Source of the DNA: Bacteroidota bacterium
Lineage (GTDB): Bacteria > Bacteroidota > Bacteroidia > Flavobacteriales_D > Crocinitomicaceae
Direction: 5' to 3'
Length of the DNA stretch: 17,076 nt
NCBI GenBank assembly: GCA_016866375.1
Contig: VGMK01000021.1
Span: 1 to 17,076 of the forward strand
The notes beneath the pieces are model-generated. The model made no database searches. It worked only from the letters and a program-made list of their open reading frames with translations, and was not told the DNA's origin. Below, in pieces: positions 15,450-17,076 of the stretch (the stretch's first letter is position 1; each line of letters begins with the position of its first letter). The translations under genes were made by a program, and so were the position numbers.

Positions 15450-16640
15450 TTAGCTTTTTTTATACCTATCATAAAGGTTTATTCCCTCAATAAGCCCTTT
15501 ATTCAAGATTGTATTTACGACATTTTCTAAGTCAATTTTCTCATTTTCTTTCTTGACTTTTATTCCGTTTAATAGATCAAACCTCTCCTTCAACCCCTTA
15601 TAAGTCACGTCCTCAATTCCTTTCACCATCTTCAAAAACTCCAATTTCCCATCCAGCACATTCTCCAATTTGGCGTTCAGGTTTTTTACGTTTCCTTTGT
15701 CGACAAGGTAATCCCGCTTAAAAATCTGCTCCGCTTTTTCATAGCCGTACTTTTCCCAATAGTAAAGCCACATTCGGATTTGCTTTACATACCTCCTATG
15801 GACATTAACTTTGTCGTTTACAATCAAGCCTGTAGCTTCCTGACGGTAACCAGCTTTCTGCAAACGTGTTTTCTTTGGATTGATAATCAGTTTTTGGTCT
15901 TCTTCTATAATTCGTTTTAGCTCATTATTAAATACTTCATCCGTGTATATATTGTGCTGTGACGAAAAGGTTATGTCATCAGCATATCTGGTATAGGTTG
16001 CACCAAATCGGTTGGCAAGACCAGTGAGTCTACGGTCTAGCTTTTTACAAAGAATGTTAGTTAAGGTCGGAGAGGTAGGGCTACCTTGTGGGAGTACAGT
16101 TTTTTCCTTTCCATCAATTTCAAAAGGATGGGTGCAAAGACTTGCCAACAGAAAAGCCAAAGGCTCTTTGTCCCCGCTCAGGTTAAATGGCTCATAGATG
16201 AAGCCCATCTTAACTCTGTTTCTATCGAAGGTATGAAAGAAATCTTTTAAGTCCATGTTTAGGACATAATGATGCCCTACGTGCTTTTTGGCATTATCAA
16301 CGATAGACTTCTCCAAAACAAAACCTGTTGCTGCTTCATGTGGTTCATATACACATTGAAGTACAAAGTTTAGAGAACGAAGTATAGATTTTAATCCTTT
16401 TACAGGAGAATTAATGGTTCTGTCTGCTCCTGACTTTTTTTTTATTGTAAAAGTCTGATAACGTTTTTTACAAAGTTCAGGATTAGCGTAATAGGTCAAT
16501 GATTTTAATTGAACAGGTTTACACTTCTCTCCATACAACAAGTTCTTAGCCTCGCTTAACAGTTTCACCAAGTCCTCTTTGCTTTGAAGTTCAGCAAATT
16601 GTTGTCGTATTTGGTTGATATGTGCTTGTTCAATTTTCAT
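15450..16640 (-). CDS. Retron-type reverse transcriptase (396 aa)
   Basis: It makes the hybrid RNA-DNA molecule msDNA from the adjacent msr-msd RNA. Visible marks: the retron NAxxH motif as NAKKH (116-120), VLNMDLKDFF with catalytic D130 (126-135), LPQGSPTSP (183-191), catalytic YADD (219-222) and the retron VTG motif in variant form as ATGLIVN (269-275). A group II intron maturase is unlikely: there is no intron RNA structure or endonuclease domain. At 396 aa it is longer than the usual 300-330. About 70-90 extra C-terminal residues, Lys/Glu/Asn-rich, may contact the partner protein. A matching ncRNA with a1/a2 repeats lies directly upstream, and the helical partner gene begins two bases after its stop. 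Confidence 0.93.
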   Translation of the reverse strand: MKIEQAHINQIRQQFAELQSKEDLVKLLSEAKNLLYGEKCKPVQLKSLTYYANPELCKKRYQTFTIKKKSGADRTINSPVKGLKSILRSLNFVLQCVYEPHEAATGFVLEKSIVDNAKKHVGHHYVLNMDLKDFFHTFDRNRVKMGFIYEPFNLSGDKEPLAFLLASLCTHPFEIDGKEKTVLPQGSPTSPTLTNILCKKLDRRLTGLANRFGATYTRYADDITFSSQHNIYTDEVFNNELKRIIEEDQKLIINPKKTRLQKAGYRQEATGLIVNDKVNVHRRYVKQIRMWLYYWEKYGYEKAEQIFKRDYLVDKGNVKNLNAKLENVLDGKLEFLKMVKGIEDVTYKGLKERFDLLNGIKVKKENEKIDLENVVNTILNKGLIEGINLYDRYKKS

Positions 16641-16657
16641 ATTAAAGTTTTGAAGAG

Positions 16658-16889
16658 CTTTGAAAACACCTGCCTGATACTCTATTTGTATGTATAAATC
16701 AATACCTATTAATCACTAATAAATTCATAAATAACAATTTCATATTGACATTGAAATCAATACACACTGCAATAAATTCCTAAGTGACATTCATCCCAAC
16801 ACAGGTCGGGAGAAGATGCCGATCATGTCTCAAACCGAAATTTGAGACCAGCACCCACGAATCAATACCTTCTGGCAAGTGTTTCAAAG
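16658..16889 (-). ncRNA. Retron msr-msd RNA
   Basis: The 5' segment CTTTGAAACACTTGCC (16889-16874) pairs with the 3' segment GGCAGGTGTTTTCAAAG (16674-16658) over 16 pairs, with one G-U and one bulged base. This is the a1/a2 stem expected of a retron, ending 17 nt before the RT start. Between them lie two clear msr hairpins. The first has stem GTCTCAAA/TTTGAGAC (16848-16841/16834-16827, loop TTTCGG) and is extended by GGTGCTG/CGGCATC pairs across a bulge. The second is TCCCGA/TTGGGA (16811-16806/16799-16794). The AT-rich 16790-16675 part should be the msd, but its fold is not obvious by eye. Branching G and msDNA ends not determined. Confidence 0.8.
16697..16870. repeat. Direct repeats within the retron RNA gene
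   Basis: On the plus strand AATCAATACCT occurs at 16697-16707 and 16860-16870, and AATCAATAC also at 16755-16763. AATAAATTC occurs at 16718-16726 and 16771-16779. On the minus strand the msd half thus contains two related units: GAATTTATT, then AGTG, then GTATTGATTT. This looks like an internal duplication. Confidence 0.5.
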
Positions 16890-16897
16890 AACTTCTA

Positions 16898-16925
16898 CAA
16901 ATTTAATCCATTACTATGCATTCAT
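16898..16925 (-). promoter_or_regulatory. Retron promoter candidate
   Basis: TAAATTTG at 16905-16898 matches the Bacteroidota -7 consensus TAnnTTTG exactly and lies 8 bp before the a1 repeat, so transcription would start almost at a1. The -33 element is weaker: ATG instead of TTG at 16925-16923, 17 bp away. It is the only good promoter seen for the whole seven-gene block. Confidence 0.65.
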
Positions 16926-16963
16926 TCTGCACACTAAAAAATAATTTGCTTTCCGAAGATAAT

Positions 16964-17076
16964 TTATTTTCCATTACTTTCCACCACCTTCACAAAAATT
17001 TCCCTTGGATAACTTCCACCAAACACGTATTCCGTTACCGGACACAACCAGATGCGCATGTCGTTCAGCTCACGTA
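16964..17076 (-). CDS. C-terminal end of a gene entering from the right edge (partial)
   Basis: An open frame runs from the window edge to TAA at 16964-16966. It encodes 36 visible residues, including NDMRIWLCPVTEYVFGG and YPREIFVKVVESNGK. The alternating hydrophobic strand pattern looks coding. Family cannot be judged from this piece. It ends about 60 bp before the retron -7 box and may mark the right border of the defence block. Confidence 0.5.
   Translation of the reverse strand, partial: RELNDMRIWLCPVTEYVFGGSYPREIFVKVVESNGK

Noticed and set aside
15450..16640. Group II intron or DGR reverse transcriptase
   Set aside because: NAxxH and TG motifs plus an a1/a2-bounded RNA identify a retron; no domain V-like hairpin, maturase domain, or template/variable repeat pair seen.
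16801..16860. CRISPR-like or transposon-end interpretation of the GTCTCAAA/TTTGAGAC repeat
   Set aside because: Single copy, short loop and position between a1 and a2 fit an msr hairpin better; no spacer-repeat periodicity.
1..17076. tRNA or rRNA genes, integrase and attachment sites
   Set aside because: No cloverleaf, rRNA signature, integrase motif or long flanking direct repeat could be found by eye.

Overview
The window is AT-rich and its protein families (a DUF3127 SSB-like protein, a WYL regulator with small beta-rich companions, a retron-type reverse transcriptase with a TAnnTTTG-type -7 box in front of it) point to a member of the Bacteroidota, probably a flavobacterium-like organism. 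The exact taxon cannot be read from the sequence. Almost all genes lie on the minus strand. The exception is a short plus-strand cluster at 2734-4088.

Layout. Positions 42-698 hold two small minus-strand genes of unknown function; the second appears to run into a frameshifted continuation. Positions 699-1226 are a non-coding stretch with small repeats. Positions 1227-4140 form a divergent module: a WYL-domain regulator with a small partner gene behind it on the minus strand, and on the plus strand a paralogue of that partner, an NTF2-like gene and a UVR-motif coiled-coil gene ending in a terminator. A perfect 8-bp inverted repeat sits over the plus-strand promoter and is the obvious operator candidate. 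Positions 4194-5094 hold a Cys-containing small protein, a VanZ-like membrane protein and a 52-residue basic protein with a 17-codon upstream ORF. Positions 5263-6358 hold a DUF3127 protein and a protein with a DnaJ-type zinc finger. Positions 6515-6800 look like a decayed small gene.

Positions 6962-16889 are the striking part. Read right to left on the minus strand, they start with a retron: a near-consensus -7 box, a putative msr-msd RNA bounded by a 16-bp a1/a2 inverted repeat, and a reverse transcriptase with NAxxH, YADD and TG motifs. Two nucleotides after the RT comes a helical, possibly HEPN-like protein (299 aa), followed by an unknown 166-aa protein. Then come four overlapping genes: an SF1 RecD-like helicase, a TPR protein with two C-terminal cold-shock/S1-like OB domains, a RecQ helicase fused to a C-terminal phosphoribosyltransferase, and a DprA-like protein overlapping it by ATGA. 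All seven genes are co-directional with gaps of at most 65 bp.

Interpretation (inference). This is a defence island. One part is a complete retron with a candidate effector. The other is a four-gene nucleic-acid conflict system in which a RecQ-PRTase and a DprA-like protein echo the PRTase/DprA pairing of ShosTA and the helicase/PRTase/DprA set of competence (ComFA, ComFC, DprA). The TPR-OB-OB protein resembles what I recall of TOTE-type conflict systems. Whether retron and helicase cassette are one co-transcribed composite system or two neighbours is the main open question.
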